From Candidatus Polarisedimenticolia bacterium (GTDB taxonomy: Bacteria; Acidobacteriota; Polarisedimenticolia; Gp22-AA2): a DNA stretch of 64,000 nucleotides. Positions 63,363 through 64,000 of the stretch are shown piece after piece. The notes beneath the pieces were generated by a model. That model did no database searches. It was not told the DNA's origin and worked only from the letters and a program-made list of their open reading frames with translations. The position numbers and the translations under genes are program-made. The stretch lies in assembly GCA_036001465.1 (NCBI GenBank), contig DASYUH010000060.1, forward strand, positions 61,714 to 125,713, given 5' to 3'. How positions within the stretch are numbered: the first letter of the stretch is position 1; each line of letters starts with the position of its first letter.

Positions 63363-64000
63363 TCAGTCGTGCTCGTCCGGCCGGTGATGTCTCGGCCTGT
63401 CCCTGTCCCGGTCCCTGTCATCGTCCCAGTCTCGGTCTCTGTGATGCCGGTCATGCCTGCCGCCGCGGTATGGACGACCGTGCTTGTCGGCGACGACGTA
63501 CGCGATCGACCTTCCCTGGCCACGGTACCGCGCCATCTCGTAGGGCCTCATGCGGCAGGACCGCGCGCCGACCTGCACCTGCACCAGCCCGGCGATGTCC
63601 CTGTCGCTCAGCCTGTAGCCCCCGCGGTGCCTCTTCCAGTGGCCCCACGCGTTCCCGTAGGGCGGTCCGGGATCGCGATCGATCCCGGCGAAAAGGACGT
63701 CATACGACACGCCGACCCGGTTGAAGATCACCGACCACGACAGGCCCCTGGACCGCAGATCCACGATGTAGCGTGGCGGCCGGCCGCATTCGTGGGCCAG
63801 GAACAGGACGACGGGAAGGTCCGCCTCGACATACCGCAGGCGCGGCAGGACCGGCTCGAGATCGCGCCGGCTGTAGCCGTAGTTGTCGACCGCGACGTTC
63901 AGGAAGAACTGGTTGTCATTGCTCACGCGGTCCATGCTGAACAGGAAATCGAACGAAGTCGCGGCGCGCGCCGGCCCCGGCATGGCGCACAAGGCGAGCG
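63363..64000 (-). CDS. Exported protein of unknown function, paralogue; 5' end outside window
   Basis: About 212 residues are present; the frame runs off the right edge within the signal peptide (LALCAMPGPARAATS). The body matches its neighbour almost throughout (SFDFLFSMDRVSNDNQFFLN, YGYSRRDLEPVLPRLRYVE, SWSVIFNRVGVSYDVLF, PPYGNAWGHWKRH). The tail is longer and built of Asp-Arg and His repeats (HHRDRDWDDDRDRDRDRPRHH), encoded by imperfect GTCCCGGTCCCTGTC-type repeats. Function unknown; metal or polyanion binding by the tail is a guess. Confidence 0.85.
   Translation of the reverse strand, partial: LALCAMPGPARAATSFDFLFSMDRVSNDNQFFLNVAVDNYGYSRRDLEPVLPRLRYVEADLPVVLFLAHECGRPPRYIVDLRSRGLSWSVIFNRVGVSYDVLFAGIDRDPGPPYGNAWGHWKRHRGGYRLSDRDIAGLVQVQVGARSCRMRPYEMARYRGQGRSIAYVVADKHGRPYRGGRHDRHHRDRDWDDDRDRDRDRPRHHRPDEHD

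Noticed and set aside
63390..63470. Short G/C-T repeats near the right end as a possible regulatory repeat
   Set aside because: They encode the Asp-Arg/His tail of the second paralogue.

Overview
The window is GC-rich and about 64 kb long. It looks like a chromosomal segment of an uncultured Acidobacteriota-like bacterium. The main reasons are a tandem pair of MacB/FtsX-type 'duplicated orphan' permeases, a Hanks-type kinase with a C-terminal beta-propeller, a YXWGXW/DUF6600-type lipoprotein, and a very high density of exported peptidases and hydrolases. This assignment rests on gene content and composition only; there is no rRNA marker. I recognised no rRNA, tRNA, CRISPR array, insertion sequence or replication origin.

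Layout. 0-13 kb: two permeases, an M28 lipoprotein aminopeptidase, an NtrC-type response regulator overlapping its kinase, a Tat-exported unknown, a cupin, a GlxA-type AraC regulator and an exported DJ-1/PfpI protein. 13-23.7 kb: a reverse-strand S1C protease/patatin-Omp85 pair, an M2 peptidase, a KDPG-type aldolase, a kinase gene disrupted by an internal deletion, proline dehydrogenase and a DUF6600 lipoprotein that ends in a perfect hairpin. 23.8-42 kb: M13 peptidase, CocE hydrolase, a Fic protein translationally coupled to a membrane-anchored patatin-like protein, a TPR protein, amine oxidase, a PQQ-like propeller, a subtilisin, GST, M3 peptidase and a multi-S1-domain protein.

42-51.5 kb is an accessory zone of toxin-antitoxin-like modules (a coupled small-protein/HTH pair, a MazF without visible antitoxin, a DUF4258/YgiT-HTH pair) mixed with gene debris: a nucleotidyltransferase fragment, a stand-alone FtsH N-terminal domain and a CPBP protease tail. 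A PP2C phosphatase and an HNH endonuclease with a near-consensus promoter also lie here. 51.5-64 kb holds an ABC exporter pair whose second gene carries an in-frame amber stop, a Ser/Thr kinase fused to a BRCT-like domain, a PqaA-type hydrolase coupled to a CPBP protease, a second divergent CPBP-like protein, a decayed 3' gene end, a MerR/VWA pair behind a consensus promoter, and tandem paralogues of an unknown exported protein.

Two themes run through the window. The first is extracytoplasmic peptide and ester scavenging (M28, S1C, M2, M13, M3, S8, CocE, PqaA, proline dehydrogenase). The second is repeated -10-like hexamers lying 6-10 nt before start codons, which suggests leaderless or nearly leaderless transcripts. 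The most interesting candidate system is the Fic/patatin-like membrane protein pair with its inverted-repeat leader. The kinase-BRCT fusion and the MerR/VWA unit come next.
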